A program made the translations under genes and the position numbers. DNA of 64,000 nucleotides. Source: Rhodoferax sp. GW822-FHT02A01. GTDB lineage: Bacteria > Pseudomonadota > Gammaproteobacteria > Burkholderiales > Burkholderiaceae_C. The stretch spans positions 1,116,001 through 1,180,000 of the forward strand of contig NZ_CP152376.1 in the NCBI RefSeq assembly GCF_038784515.1. The letters are read 5' to 3'. Positions 1 through 10,427 of this stretch are shown here, piece after piece. Each line of letters starts with the position of its first letter. The stretch's first letter is position 1. A model generated the notes under the pieces. That model had not been told where the DNA came from and made no database searches. It was given only the letters and a program-made list of their open reading frames with translations.

Positions 1-516
1 AAGGTTCGTTTCGACGTACGAGATCGATGAGATGCAATGCCCACTGACGGCGGAAATCTGGGTCAGTTAGTGCGAAGTCTTGTAAGCTGGCCGAGTTGAT
101 AACGTAGTGTGGATCACGCGTGCGAACTCTAATTGCATAGAGAGCAGCCACGACTAGATATACCACCGCGACGGCGAAAAGAGCCGAGACGATTACCTTC
201 AAATAGATCGAACCCCCGATCCTGTCTGTTAGCAATGCGGGGAGCGCAATCAGAATACTAAAAGATACAGCCACACCTGTAAGGAAGGTAGTAGCCTTGT
301 CTTCAATGCTTTTTTTCTGTCTATTTCGCTCTTATAAATGGCTTCGGCAATTGCTAGGTGACTTTGCTGCACATCTGGTGCAACCGATTTTTTACTTTTA
401 AATAAAGTAACGATCGGGTCTTCATCCGGCAATTGATCAGTTGGTCCATAGAGCAAAAGTTCGTAGGGCGGATATAAAAAACCCCATGCACGCTTCATGA
501 AGCAACGCAGGCTCAT
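1..516 (-). CDS. Two-helix membrane protein of the graspetide cluster; frameshifted, runs off the left edge
   Basis: No function recognised. The ATG at 516-514 overlaps the TGA of the ATP-grasp gene (TGATG), so it is translationally coupled to it. The first ~70 codons read normally to an A7 run on the minus strand (plus T7 at 310-316) and then reach a stop at 250. Restoring one A puts the ribosome into another frame that stays open to position 1 and encodes two hydrophobic segments (around FLTGVAVSFSILIALPALL and VSALFAVAVVYLVVAALYAI), followed by a soluble stretch. The conserved coding character after the shift argues for a single real gene carrying a homopolymer error, a fresh mutation, or programmed slippage. 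Its position suggests a role in export of, or immunity to, the peptide; that is inference. Confidence 0.6.
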
Positions 517-1484
517 CACGCCTCCCTTGCAAGAAGAATGTCACAAAGGGCAGCACTGATAGGAGCTCCCACAGCCTTCTCCAACCATCCCCATTCGCCA
601 TTCGGATTTATCTCAAGAAAAAAGAAATCACCCGCATACTCGACCAAATCTATCGCCCCAAACGTCAGTCCGGCATGAGCGACAAATTGCCTGCACAATT
701 GTTCTATCGAACGTGGAATATCGGCCACCTCAAACTTTACATTTGCCTCTCGAGTGCGCCAATCCAAAGCACTCTCCAAGCATTCTTCATTGGAAGAGGT
801 AATCCGCACAGGGAGTACTTTGTCACCAATCACAGTAACGCGGTAATCAATCTTGGGCGACAGCATCTGTTGAAATATGCTGGGTGCTATCGACAATGAC
901 TCATTATTTTGCAAATCAGCGAGTGTGACGACATTAGAAAATATGAAGAAGTCTTGCTCTGTTTCCTCAATCAGCGGCGCGTAGAGTGCCTTGGCAACGA
1001 TACAACCGCCCTCAGCCTCGCAGAAAGCACGGATTTCCTCACCCCTATTTGAAATCAAAGTCCTGGGAACGCGAAAGCCCAGTTCTGATGCAAGTTGAAG
1101 CTGACGGAGCTTGCTCTCCATCTGATCATTCGTCGTAGGAGGATTTATCCAGCGAACGTCTCTCAAAAGCTCAAGTGCTTCCAAACACGCGTGCCATTGA
1201 TCACTGGCGAACTTTTGGATAGCGTCGGAAGGTTTCTGATCTTGAGGTACGTAGTCATATGGTTTTCCTGGGCGTCTGCACCAAATCGCAGTCACACCTT
1301 GCGAAAGATCAAAGGTCTTTGCCCCTTTTCCGATTACGAGACATGGGCCCGGAAAGCGAAAAACGACCCCATCTTTAGTTAAATCTTCTGTGTTGATTCG
1401 CAGAAACTTCGCGCGGCGTGCCTTGAGTTCACGGACGACGAAGTCAACAGTGATATCCCACTTGTTTGAGAGGATGAGGATCAT
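516..1484 (-). CDS. ATP-grasp RiPP maturase, MvdC/MvdD-like (graspetide synthetase)
   Basis: 322 aa, the usual length for the microviridin-type ATP-grasp ligases, which use ATP to join side-chain carboxylates of a precursor peptide to Thr/Ser hydroxyls or Lys amines (omega-ester or omega-amide macrocycles). Seen in the sequence: a pre-ATP-grasp N-terminal domain, the family-typical segment WINPPTTNDQMESKLRQL near residue 115, a nucleotide-binding core near residues 150-210, and the C-terminal metal/ATP motif FFLEINPNGEWGWLE. It lies 9 bp after a small precursor-like gene and overlaps the following membrane gene, so the three look like one operon. Whether it makes esters or amides cannot be read from the sequence. 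The region is AT-richer than the genome to its right, consistent with transfer. Confidence 0.85.
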   Translation of the reverse strand: MILILSNKWDITVDFVVRELKARRAKFLRINTEDLTKDGVVFRFPGPCLVIGKGAKTFDLSQGVTAIWCRRPGKPYDYVPQDQKPSDAIQKFASDQWHACLEALELLRDVRWINPPTTNDQMESKLRQLQLASELGFRVPRTLISNRGEEIRAFCEAEGGCIVAKALYAPLIEETEQDFFIFSNVVTLADLQNNESLSIAPSIFQQMLSPKIDYRVTVIGDKVLPVRITSSNEECLESALDWRTREANVKFEVADIPRSIEQLCRQFVAHAGLTFGAIDLVEYAGDFFFLEINPNGEWGWLEKAVGAPISAALCDILLAREA

Positions 1485-1493
1485 GGGCGTGGT

Positions 1494-1721
1494 CTAGCGC
1501 CACATCCGCCGGTCCTTATTGTCCTCACCCTTTTCAATATCGGCTTTCTTTGTCATGGGACCATTTTTTCCGGCTTGATCTATGGCAAATGGAGCATCCA
1601 TGTGTCCCGTCCATCGCACCATGTCCTCTACATCGTCATAAACGTATTCCCTATTTGGGCTGACGCGCCCTGGAGACATACAAGGTTTCGCAAAGTTGAC
1701 CAAAAAAGGGACGGACGGCAT
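1494..1721 (-). CDS. Candidate graspetide (microviridin-like) precursor peptide
   Basis: 75 aa, with an excellent ribosome site (AGGAG, 9 nt before ATG). The N-terminus VPFLVNFAK resembles the PFFARFL helix of microviridin leaders, which binds the ATP-grasp ligase. The C-terminal part is rich in ring-forming residues: TKKADIEKGEDNKD offers Thr and Lys donors followed by Asp/Glu acceptors, in an order recalling the microviridin TxKxPSDxE(E/D) core. The middle section (residues ~28-48) is also rich in Asp and Tyr and could be a second core or linker. It sits directly upstream of the ligase. No protease cleavage site (for example a GG motif) is evident and no transporter is visible in the window. 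The precursor role is inferred from leader similarity plus context. Confidence 0.7.
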   Translation of the reverse strand: MPSVPFLVNFAKPCMSPGRVSPNREYVYDDVEDMVRWTGHMDAPFAIDQAGKNGPMTKKADIEKGEDNKDRRMWR

Positions 1722-1804
1722 TTGAATATTCTCCTAATTGCAATCGACTGGATAACACGAGTCATCGGGGCCGCAGGATCTCGCTCAAGTATCACTATTT
1801 GAGC

Positions 1805-1810
1805 ATTATA
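1805..1810 (-). promoter_or_regulatory. Possible -10 element for the graspetide operon
   Basis: A perfect TATAAT on the minus strand about 85 nt upstream of the precursor ATG. No good -35 hexamer is seen at 17 nt spacing (CGATAA), so this is only a candidate. Confidence 0.3.
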
Positions 1811-2378
1811 AAAGAGCCTCCGGCAGCTTATCGTAAGAGCGCTGCAATGATCCAAGTTACTTGGGCTCAATTGAGGCAGGACATTATGGGTGACGTGAGG
1901 CTTGCAACTCTGATTATTTCTCTTCTAATTCCGTCTGCTCAATGGCCTACGCGTGCCGCGCTGGAAAGTTATGAGAGGCTAAACGGCCTATTCATCAAGC
2001 CCGTAGCATTGCTGCAGTTGCTATTTAGACAAAAACATTTCTAAATTCAATCTAAATATTGTTCCGCACCTTTTCAACTTGAACACCCCAAAAAAGGGGT
2101 GAGTTCTCTTTGGTTGTCGAAGCTCACGGTTACTTCCTAAAGTTACTTGGTAATTGGCCGTTGTGCAGCGAATGGAACATAAGAGTATCCGCCCATGGAT
2201 GATTTTCAAGGAGTCATTGACTAAAGTCGGCATCTGGCCCATCAATGGCTCCCGAAATCCACGGTGTAATGACTGTAATCTCCCTGCGGAACAGACATTG
2301 ACACTTATCCCTCAGACACCCCGCCAACAGCCGGGCACAGGACTAATCGTCAATTTTCGACTTCTGTGAAAATTGCTT

Positions 2379-2416
2379 GGCACGGCCAGGGCACAAACGT
2401 GGCACAACCTGGGCAC
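2379..2416. repeat. Two 16-bp imperfect direct repeats, 22-bp period
   Basis: GGCACGGCCAGGGCAC at 2379-2394 and GGCACAACCTGGGCAC at 2401-2416 (13 of 16 identical), about 135 bp from the 3' end of tRNA-Arg on the island side. Such paired repeats are what arm-type integrase sites near an attachment site look like; this is inference. Confidence 0.45.
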
Positions 2417-2551
2417 GGACCGGTGTGAGTAACTTGGTTTGAAGATTGGTCCACAAAGGTGGTTGTGCCCTAATTTCGCAGACTTTGACTATTGCCGCGG
2501 GCAAACGCCGCGTCACCATATGGCCCTTGAAATCTATGGATTTCCCTTTGA

Positions 2552-2627
2552 TGGTGCGGCTGGCGGGGATCGAACCCACGACCCTTGGCTTCGGAGGCCA
2601 ATACTCTATCCACTGAGCTACAGCCGC
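2552..2627 (-). tRNA. tRNA-Arg (anticodon CCG), CCA encoded
   Basis: Complete 76-nt cloverleaf on the minus strand: 7-bp acceptor stem GCGGCTG/CAGCCGC, D-arm GCTC...GAGT, anticodon stem TTGGC/GCCAA with loop CTCCGAA (anticodon CCG, reads CGG), T-arm with TTCGATC, and an encoded CCA at 2552-2554. It marks the border between the AT-rich island and core genome. Confidence 0.95.
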
Positions 2628-2681
2628 ACTTCGGAAAACAGACCAATACTCACTTTTGCGGCCGAACCTGGGATGACCATA

Positions 2682-2722
2682 GGCTTCGGAGGCCAATACT
2701 CTATCCACTGAGCTACAGCCGC
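2682..2722 (-). repeat. Truncated duplicate of the tRNA-Arg 5' half
   Basis: The 41 bases match tRNA-Arg positions 2587-2627 exactly (acceptor 5' strand, D-arm and anticodon arm) and then diverge just after the anticodon stem. The copy lies 95 bp upstream of the intact gene in the same orientation. This is a likely scar of recombination at the tRNA (attachment-site remnant or collapsed tandem copy); it cannot fold as a tRNA. Confidence 0.85.
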
Positions 2723-2766
2723 AACTCGCAGCCGACATTGTAGGTGTATTCACGCAAGCACCCCGC

Positions 2767-2772
2767 TATAAT
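2767..2772 (+). promoter_or_regulatory. Possible -10 element of the cytochrome c gene
   Basis: A perfect TATAAT 41 nt before the start codon at 2813; no clear -35 partner is seen at normal spacing. Confidence 0.35.
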
Positions 2773-2812
2773 CCAGCCTTCATTCTGAAGCCGCACCCAC
2801 TCCGAGGATTTT

Positions 2813-3349
2813 ATGAGCGACACCAGTAACGTTAACGGCCACGATGAGGCACACACTGGCCCCATCACCAATCCCAAGCAGTTGCTGGTGGCGGTGGGTT
2901 TTTCCTTCATCATCCCCGTGTTCATCATCATTGGACTGGTGTACTTCGTCACTTCCGGCAACAAGCCGGCCGCTGGCTCGGTTGACCTGGAACGTGCGGT
3001 GGCAGAGCGCATTCAGAAAGTTGGCATGGTCGAGATCCGCGATGCCAACCGTGCCCCACGTACAGGCGAACAGGTGTTCAAGGCCCAGTGCTATGCCTGC
3101 CATTTGACTGGTGCTGCTGGCTCTCCCAAGTTTGGTGATGCCAGCGCATGGGGTCCCCGTATCAAGAACGGTTTTGACGCACTGTGGAACTCTGCCTTGA
3201 AGGGCAAGGGCAACATGGGTCCACAAGGCGGTGGCGACCTGTCCGACTTCGAAGTGGCACGCGGTGTGGTTTACATGGCCAACGCAGGCGGCGCCAAGTT
3301 TGAAGAACCCAAGCCGCCAGCGGCCGCTGCGTCCGAGCCTGCCAAGTAA
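2813..3349 (+). CDS. Membrane-anchored c-type cytochrome (cytochrome c5-like)
   Basis: 178 aa. One N-terminal transmembrane helix (about residues 25-48) anchors a periplasmic class I heme domain. The heme c site is CYACH (around residue 95) and GKGNMGPQGG supplies a plausible distal Met ligand. An Ala/Pro/Lys-rich tail follows. Family members shuttle electrons between the bc1 complex and terminal oxidases or other acceptors; the exact partner is not evident. It is a single gene with its own -10 element upstream and a strong terminator immediately downstream, so it is probably monocistronic. Confidence 0.88.
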   Translation: MSDTSNVNGHDEAHTGPITNPKQLLVAVGFSFIIPVFIIIGLVYFVTSGNKPAAGSVDLERAVAERIQKVGMVEIRDANRAPRTGEQVFKAQCYACHLTGAAGSPKFGDASAWGPRIKNGFDALWNSALKGKGNMGPQGGGDLSDFEVARGVVYMANAGGAKFEEPKPPAAAASEPAK

Positions 3350-3371
3350 GCACGCGCTCGCACCTTTAGAA

Positions 3372-3399
3372 AAGCCGGTTCAGTCAACCGGCTTTTTTG
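3372..3399 (+). terminator. Rho-independent terminator after the cytochrome gene
   Basis: Perfect 9-bp stem AAGCCGGTT / AACCGGCTT with a 5-nt loop followed by a T run. It overlaps the stop of the converging gene. Confidence 0.85.
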
Positions 3400-3934
3400 T
3401 TGTCTGTCGGATTTGCGGGCTGCAGACATAGCCATACCGTCCCTCCAATTCGGAACGGTTCACTTCCTTGATCGTCCACAGTTGCTGCCCAATGGCATCT
3501 GCCGCATTCGCCACGTCCTGGGTATGCACCAGGCCGAAGCCCACATCTGTTTCGCAGTAGAGCCAACCTCGCTCGTCTACCAGGCACTGCTTCAAATTGG
3601 CCGGACTGCCGTCATGTGCGGTTATTTGATGATGGTCTGATATACGCCATATCCAGGGTGTGGCTTCCAGCTCCACATACACGCGCTGCGGTCCATTCTG
3701 AAAGAACTGTTGACCCTCATTATCTGCGGCGTAGTTGCGCTGTATGAACTCAATCAGTTTGGTGTGCTGCAGCAGGCTTCCTTTCGCACCCGGTACGCCA
3801 CTGGCAAAGCCACCTTGCGCCTGAGCTCTGTCGTCTCGCATGTACCAATTGCCACGCGCGTCCAGCCCGAGCCACCCATAGCAATGGGGCACGTTGGGCC
3901 ATTTCAGCATGGCCTGTTTGACGATGTCATCCAT
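3380..3934 (-). CDS. Conserved protein of unknown function
   Basis: 184 aa. The start at 3934 is chosen because it has a good ribosome site (AAGGA) and the protein then begins MDDIVKQAMLKWPNVPHCYGW; the longer reading frame to 4120 is out-of-family sequence. I recognise it as a conserved protein of Burkholderiales but cannot assign a function. It is soluble, has no signal peptide, and is rich in Trp and Tyr with paired motifs GNWYMRDDRAQ and WLYCETDVGFGLVHT. The stop lies inside the terminator of the cytochrome gene; the YheT-like gene lies 10 bp upstream on the same strand, so the two are probably cotranscribed. Confidence 0.75.
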   Translation of the reverse strand: MDDIVKQAMLKWPNVPHCYGWLGLDARGNWYMRDDRAQAQGGFASGVPGAKGSLLQHTKLIEFIQRNYAADNEGQQFFQNGPQRVYVELEATPWIWRISDHHQITAHDGSPANLKQCLVDERGWLYCETDVGFGLVHTQDVANAADAIGQQLWTIKEVNRSELEGRYGYVCSPQIRQTTKKPVD

Positions 3935-3944
3935 AGCAATCCTT

Positions 3945-4946
3945 TTACGCAATATGTTGTTGTAGCCACTGTCCGACAGCGCTTGGCAGACAGTGCAGAC
4001 TTCCCGGGGGCCTCCCGGTGGAGAAGCCCACGTGGCCTCCGTGACGTGGCTGCCACAAGGTGACATTGGCGCCCACATCCTGCCGGACCGGCAGGCTCCA
4101 TGCAGGTACAAACGGGTCATTGTGCGCGTGGACGATCAGCGTGGGGAGCAGCAGTGCTTGCAGCCGGGGTTTGGATGACGCTCTGCTCCAATAGTCCTGC
4201 GTATCCTTAAAGCCGTGCAGCGGCGCGGTGAACACATTGTCAAAGTCATACAAATTGCGCGAAGACAGCAGCGCTTCCTGGCTGAACAGCCCAGGGTGTT
4301 GACGCAGTTTGAGCAAGGCCTTTGGTTTCATCGTATTCAGAAACATCGGCGTATAGGTGAACTTGTTGAAACCTTGTCCCAGCGCCATACCACTGGCCGT
4401 GAGGTCGGTTGGTGCGCACACCGCGCAAACTGCGTGCACCACTTCCTCTGCGGTACATCCGGATTCCTGTGCCCAGCGCAACAGCGCATTGCCGCCCAAG
4501 GACACGCCGACTGCCACGATGGGCCCACGGTATTGGGTCTTCAGACGTCGCAGTATCCAGTCGACTTCTTCATGGTCACCCGAGTGGTAGGCCCGTGGCG
4601 CGAGATTGATTTCACCACTACATCCTCTAAAGTGCGGCACCACATAATTCCAGCCTTGTTGTCGTGAAAACTGAGCAAAGGCACGGGCGTAGTGGCTTTG
4701 GGAATTGCCTTCGAGTCCGTGGAACAGCACAAGCAAGGGGTTCCTTGGCATTGGTGGACCCGGCTCGCCCTGGTGAGCATCTAGCCAGTCTACGTCGATG
4801 AAATCCTGGTCTGGAGTGGTCCACCGAGTGCGCCTGTAGCTCTCATGGGCTTCGGCGAAGCGTCGACTGTGAAGCGCTGGCCATATGGTTTGCAAGTGCC
4901 CGCCGGGCAGCCACACAGGCGCGGTGTAGGCGAACAAATCGTTCAA
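3945..4946 (-). CDS. YheT-family alpha/beta hydrolase
   Basis: 333 aa, normal for the family of putative esterases related to E. coli YheT. The start motif APVWLPGGHLQTIWPAL is diagnostic. The catalytic triad is visible: Ser in GVSLGGNALL, Asp in AHNDPFVPA and His in RHGGHVGF; HGLEGNSQS gives the oxyanion region. The start is taken as TTG at 4946, which overlaps the TGA of the upstream SnoaL-like gene by 4 bases (TTGA); the longer frame upstream is a shadow of that gene. Natural substrate unknown. Confidence 0.85.
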   Translation of the reverse strand: MNDLFAYTAPVWLPGGHLQTIWPALHSRRFAEAHESYRRTRWTTPDQDFIDVDWLDAHQGEPGPPMPRNPLLVLFHGLEGNSQSHYARAFAQFSRQQGWNYVVPHFRGCSGEINLAPRAYHSGDHEEVDWILRRLKTQYRGPIVAVGVSLGGNALLRWAQESGCTAEEVVHAVCAVCAPTDLTASGMALGQGFNKFTYTPMFLNTMKPKALLKLRQHPGLFSQEALLSSRNLYDFDNVFTAPLHGFKDTQDYWSRASSKPRLQALLLPTLIVHAHNDPFVPAWSLPVRQDVGANVTLWQPRHGGHVGFSTGRPPGSLHCLPSAVGQWLQQHIA

Positions 4947-5401
4947 TGCAGTACTTTGGGTTGGGACACGTCTTCTTGCATTTGTGACTCTGTACCTGGA
5001 CTGGCGTGATGAACAACCAGACGCCAGCCTTGTGCGGTCTTGATATACACATTGGTTGCCAGTACATAGGCCTGAACCGGCCCTCGCTGCGTGACCACTT
5101 CCACGCGCTCGCTGACGTGGTGTATCGCGCACGCTACTGCGTGAACATGACGCACATTGGTTACATCGAGCTGGAGGGTGCCTCCGTTGGAGAACATCTC
5201 TTCGAATGCTGCGCGAATGCTGGCAGCACCCAGGAGGCGCGCACCTCCCGGATGAATACACACGATGTCGTCCTCGTCGGCCCAGCATGACATGACTTTG
5301 TCGGCATCGCCCTCACGCAGACCCTCGTAAAAAGTGGCCTCCACCTCGTCCGGCGTTCCACCCACCGCCGCAGCCTGCAATTTGGATTTTGTTCTTGCCA
5401 T
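4943..5401 (-). CDS. SnoaL/NTF2-like protein (DUF4440-type, ketosteroid isomerase fold)
   Basis: 152 aa. It shows the cone-shaped NTF2 fold signature: an N-terminal helix (FYEGLREGDADKVMSCWADED), the segment IHPGGARLLG and a C-terminal strand GWRLVVHHASPG. Proteins of this sort are small binding or isomerase domains; substrate unknown. Translationally coupled to the downstream YheT-like gene through a TTGA overlap. Confidence 0.8.
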   Translation of the reverse strand: MARTKSKLQAAAVGGTPDEVEATFYEGLREGDADKVMSCWADEDDIVCIHPGGARLLGAASIRAAFEEMFSNGGTLQLDVTNVRHVHAVACAIHHVSERVEVVTQRGPVQAYVLATNVYIKTAQGWRLVVHHASPGTESQMQEDVSQPKVLH

Positions 5402-5440
5402 GCTGGCAATTTTCCCTCATGTGCGAGGAATGCGCAGCAC

Positions 5441-5467
5441 AAAAAACAAAACCGCCCAAAAGGCGGT
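5441..5467 (-). terminator. Terminator of the ATP synthase operon
   Basis: On the minus strand, stem ACCGCC / GGCGGT with a short T-rich loop, followed by TTTGTTTTTT. It lies just after atpC. Confidence 0.8.
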
Positions 5468-5488
5468 CTTGCTTGGTGGCAGATCTAA

Positions 5489-5905
5489 TTACCGCTTCTG
5501 ACGGTACTTGCGCAGCGCTGCAATCTGGGCCACCATGACTGCGAGTTCGGAAGTTGCCTTGGCTAGGTCAATCTCGCTCTTGGCGTTCTTGATGGCCTCT
5601 TCGGCGGCGGCCTTGGCGGCATTGGCCTTCTCGTCATCCAGATCTTTGCCACGAATGGCGGTATCGGACAACACAGTCACGCAGTTGGGTTGCACTTCCA
5701 GAATGCCGCCGGCAACGAAGACGAACTCTTCGGAGCCATCGGCCTTTTCAATGCGCACCGAGCCAGGCTTGATGCGCGTGATCAGCGGAGTGTGGCGGGG
5801 ATAGATCCCCAACTCGCCAGCTTCACCGGGCAGCGCAACAAAGCGCGCTTCACCGGAGAAGATGGACTCTTCTGCACTGACCACATCAACGTGGATGGTG
5901 TTCAT
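5489..5905 (-). CDS. atpC: ATP synthase epsilon subunit
   Basis: 138 aa, full length. Central-stalk subunit of F1; its N-terminal beta sandwich ([20 protein letters not shown]) and C-terminal two-helix hairpin (residues ~90-138, Ala/Lys/Glu-rich) couple rotation and inhibit ATP hydrolysis. Last gene of the operon; it begins at the base next to the atpD stop codon and is followed by a terminator. Confidence 0.97.
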   Translation of the reverse strand: MNTIHVDVVSAEESIFSGEARFVALPGEAGELGIYPRHTPLITRIKPGSVRIEKADGSEEFVFVAGGILEVQPNCVTVLSDTAIRGKDLDDEKANAAKAAAEEAIKNAKSEIDLAKATSELAVMVAQIAALRKYRQKR

Positions 5906-7339
<1,434 letters not shown>

Positions 7340-7376
7340 TTAAATCTATAACTACTTGTACAACGAATGCTGCGAC

Positions 7377-8255
7377 TTACACCGCGGCAGCACCCGCAAC
7401 GATTTCGGACAACTCTTTGGTAATCGCGGCCTGGCGGGTCTTGTTGTAGACCAACTTGAGTTCCCCGATCACGCTACCTGCATTGTCGGTAGCAGCCTTC
7501 ATGGCCACCATCCGTGCAGACTGCTCGGATGCCATGTTCTCTGCAACCGCCTGATACACCAGTGCTTCCACATAGCGAGTCAGCAAGTCATCGATCACCG
7601 ACTGTGCGTCCGGCTCGTAGATGTAGTCCCAACCGTGCTGCGTACCGCTGGCGGCAGCCTGCGCGTCCATTTCAGCAGCCGAGAGAGGCAGCAGTTGCTG
7701 AACCACCGGCTCTTGCTTCATGGTGTTGATGAACTTGGTGTAGCAAAGATACACAGCCTTCAACTCACCCTTGGTGTACGCATCCAGCAATACCTTGACC
7801 GGGCCAATCAGCTTGTCCAGGTGGGGGGTATCACCCAACTGGGTCGCATGCGAGACCACTTTGGCGCCAACACGGTTCAGGAAACCCAGACCCTTGTTGC
7901 CAATGGCCACGGCCTGTGCAGATTCACCCGCACCTTGCATTTCACGCAATTTGCCAGTGACCACGCGCAGCACATTGGTGTTCATGCCGCCGCACAAACC
8001 CTTGTCGGTGGTGACGACGATGAAGCCGGATGTCTTCGCATCGTTGGCACGCATGAAGGCATGCGTGTACTCGGGATTGGCCTTGCCCAGATTGCTCGCA
8101 ATGTTGCGGATCTTTTCGCTGTATGGACGGGCAGCGCGCATCCGGTCCTGCGCCTTGCGCATTTTGGATGCGGCCACCATTTCCATGGCTTTGGTGATCT
8201 TCTTGGTGTTTTCCACCGATTTGATCTTGCCGCGTATTTCCTTACCTGCTGCCAT
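7377..8255 (-). CDS. atpG: ATP synthase gamma subunit
   Basis: 292 aa, full length. Rotor shaft of F1: N-terminal helix [34 protein letters not shown] and the C-terminal helix ending [22 protein letters not shown] form the coiled coil. The [10 protein letters not shown] motif is intact. Confidence 0.97.
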   Translation of the reverse strand: MAAGKEIRGKIKSVENTKKITKAMEMVAASKMRKAQDRMRAARPYSEKIRNIASNLGKANPEYTHAFMRANDAKTSGFIVVTTDKGLCGGMNTNVLRVVTGKLREMQGAGESAQAVAIGNKGLGFLNRVGAKVVSHATQLGDTPHLDKLIGPVKVLLDAYTKGELKAVYLCYTKFINTMKQEPVVQQLLPLSAAEMDAQAAASGTQHGWDYIYEPDAQSVIDDLLTRYVEALVYQAVAENMASEQSARMVAMKAATDNAGSVIGELKLVYNKTRQAAITKELSEIVAGAAAV

Positions 8256-8284
8256 TGATGGCTCCTTGGATCGTCAGGGCGGAA

Positions 8285-9838
8285 TTAAGCAAAAGTCTTC
8301 TTGAAGGCTGTGATGGCAGCGTTCAATTCGGCTTCAGCGTCTTTATCCATTGCCTTGTCAGCTTCCAGCTTGGCCAGCAAAGCGGCATGCTTGTCTTTGA
8401 GATAAGCGTGCAGGCCGTGCTCGAAGGACAGAACCTTCTTGACTTCGATATCGTCCATGAAGCCCTTGTTCACTGCGAACAGTGTTGCGCCCATCAGGCT
8501 GATGGTCAGCGGGCTGTACTGGGCTTGCTTGAGCAACTCGGTCACACGGGCACCGCGGTCCAGCTGCTTGCGGGTGGCTTCGTCCAGGTCGGAGGCGAAC
8601 TGCGCGAACGCAGCCAGCTCACGGTACTGGGCCAAGTCGGTACGGATACCACCAGACAGGTTCTTCACCAGCTTGGTCTGGGCAGCACCACCCACGCGGG
8701 ACACCGAGATACCGGCGTTGATAGCGGGACGGATACCTGCATTGAACAGCGAGGTTTCCAGGAAGATCTGACCGTCGGTAATGGAAATCACGTTGGTCGG
8801 AACGAAGGCAGACACGTCACCGGCTTGGGTTTCAATGATTGGCAGAGCGGTCAAAGAACCGGTCTTGCCCTTCACGGCGCCCTTGGTGAAGGCTTCGACG
8901 TAGTCGGCATTCACGCGAGCTGCACGCTCCAGCAGACGGCTGTGCAGATAGAACACGTCGCCGGGGTAGGCTTCACGGCCTGGAGGACGGCGCAGCAGCA
9001 GGGAAACCTGGCGGTAAGCCACGGCTTGCTTGGACAGATCGTCATAGACGATCAGTGCGTCTTCGCCGCGGTCGCGGAAGTATTCGCCCATGGTGCAGCC
9101 AGAGTAGGCAGACACGTACTGCATGGCGGCAGACTCGGAAGCGGTAGCGGCCACGACGATGGTGTATTCCATGGCGCCAGCTTGTTCCAGAGCGCGCACC
9201 ACGTTCTTGACAGAAGACGCCTTCTGGCCGATCGCAACGTACACGCAGGTCATGTTCTGACCCTTCTGGTTGATGATGGCGTCAATGGCCACGGCAGTCT
9301 TGCCGGTCTGACGGTCACCAATGATCAGCTCGCGCTGACCGCGGCCGACGGGAACCATGGAGTCGATGGACTTCAGGCCGGTCTGCATGGGCTGGCTGAC
9401 GGACTCACGGGCGATCACGCCAGGAGCCACTTTTTCGATCACGTCGGTCAGCTTGGCATTGATGGGACCCTTGCCGTCGATAGGCTGACCCAGCGCATTG
9501 ACCACACGGCCTTTGAGCTCGGGACCCACGGGCACTTCCAGAATGCGGCCCGTGCACTTGACGGTATCGCCTTCGGAGATGTGTTCGTATTCACCCAGAA
9601 TAACGGAGCCAACAGAGTCACGCTCCAGGTTCAGCGCCAAACCGTAGGTGGGCAGGCCATCGCTACCGGCGGGGAACTCAAGCATTTCGCCCTGCATCAC
9701 GTCAGACAGACCGTGGATGCGGCAGATACCGTCGGTCACCGACACCACGGTGCCCTGATTGCGAATGTCGGCGCTGGCGGACAGACCTTCAATACGGCTC
9801 TTGATCAGTTCAGAGATTTCTGCGGGATTGAGTTGCAT
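8285..9838 (-). CDS. atpA: ATP synthase alpha subunit
   Basis: 517 aa. Non-catalytic nucleotide-binding F1 subunit. P-loop GDRQTGKTA, the [16 protein letters not shown] region and the C-terminal helical domain are all present; N-terminus [17 protein letters not shown] is typical. Confidence 0.97.
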   Translation of the reverse strand: MQLNPAEISELIKSRIEGLSASADIRNQGTVVSVTDGICRIHGLSDVMQGEMLEFPAGSDGLPTYGLALNLERDSVGSVILGEYEHISEGDTVKCTGRILEVPVGPELKGRVVNALGQPIDGKGPINAKLTDVIEKVAPGVIARESVSQPMQTGLKSIDSMVPVGRGQRELIIGDRQTGKTAVAIDAIINQKGQNMTCVYVAIGQKASSVKNVVRALEQAGAMEYTIVVAATASESAAMQYVSAYSGCTMGEYFRDRGEDALIVYDDLSKQAVAYRQVSLLLRRPPGREAYPGDVFYLHSRLLERAARVNADYVEAFTKGAVKGKTGSLTALPIIETQAGDVSAFVPTNVISITDGQIFLETSLFNAGIRPAINAGISVSRVGGAAQTKLVKNLSGGIRTDLAQYRELAAFAQFASDLDEATRKQLDRGARVTELLKQAQYSPLTISLMGATLFAVNKGFMDDIEVKKVLSFEHGLHAYLKDKHAALLAKLEADKAMDKDAEAELNAAITAFKKTFA

Positions 9839-9887
9839 GACTCTTTCCTTCTTTCTTTAGTTAGGGCTGCAGACTGCGGCAAACGCC

Positions 9888-10418
9888 TCAGGCTGACAGT
9901 GCCACTTTCATTTGTTCCAGACGCGCCTTGACAGATGTATCAAGAACCTCGTCACCCACCACGACACGAATGCCGCCGATCAGTTCAGGCTGCAGTTCCA
10001 CAGACACATTGAGCTTGCGGCCGAAACGCTTTTCCAGCGTTGCTGCCACATCAGCCAATGCCGCCTGATCAATCGGGAAAGCGCTGAAAACCACAGCATC
10101 AGAAGATCCGCTCTGGGCGTTTTTCAACGCCCGGAACTGTGCAGCAATTTCAGGCAGAACACTCAGGCGACCGTTCTCGATCACAGTGCGCAGGAAGTTC
10201 TTGGCCTGATCGCCCAGGGCCGACTTGGCCACACCCGCGATCACATCAAAGACTTGTGCAGAGGTCACCTTGGGACTGTCGGCGAATTGCAGCAACTGTT
10301 CGTTGCCGGCAATTGCAGCCAACTCTTCAACCCAGGTGCTTACCGCAGCCAGATCACCTGCAGAAGCCTTGTACAGCGCTTCGGCATAGGGCCTTGCAAT
10401 AGTGGCGAGTTCAGCCAT
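9888..10418 (-). CDS. atpH: ATP synthase delta subunit
   Basis: 176 aa, full length. Peripheral-stalk cap of F1: N-terminal helical bundle [17 protein letters not shown] and the conserved C-terminal [25 protein letters not shown]. Lies 9 bp after atpF. Confidence 0.96.
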   Translation of the reverse strand: MAELATIARPYAEALYKASAGDLAAVSTWVEELAAIAGNEQLLQFADSPKVTSAQVFDVIAGVAKSALGDQAKNFLRTVIENGRLSVLPEIAAQFRALKNAQSGSSDAVVFSAFPIDQAALADVAATLEKRFGRKLNVSVELQPELIGGIRVVVGDEVLDTSVKARLEQMKVALSA

Positions 10419-10427
10419 GGTGTCCTC

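Larger units (their letters stand above)
1722..2551. other. Gene-free, AT-rich island flank
   Basis: About 830 bp without a convincing gene: the reading frames present are short, lack ribosome sites and have no recognisable protein character. It holds the leader of the graspetide operon, a hairpin at 2084-2101 (CACCCC, A6, GGGGTG) and a pair of direct repeats at 2379-2416. No integrase is visible in the window; it may lie farther left. Confidence 0.6.

Noticed and set aside
675..1382. Plus-strand frames opposite the ATP-grasp gene
   Set aside because: No ribosome sites, no family character, and the minus-strand gene explains the sequence.
2343..2753. 136-codon frame covering the tRNA and its duplicate
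   Set aside because: It reads through a clear tRNA gene; the repeat inside the translation is just the duplicated tRNA half.
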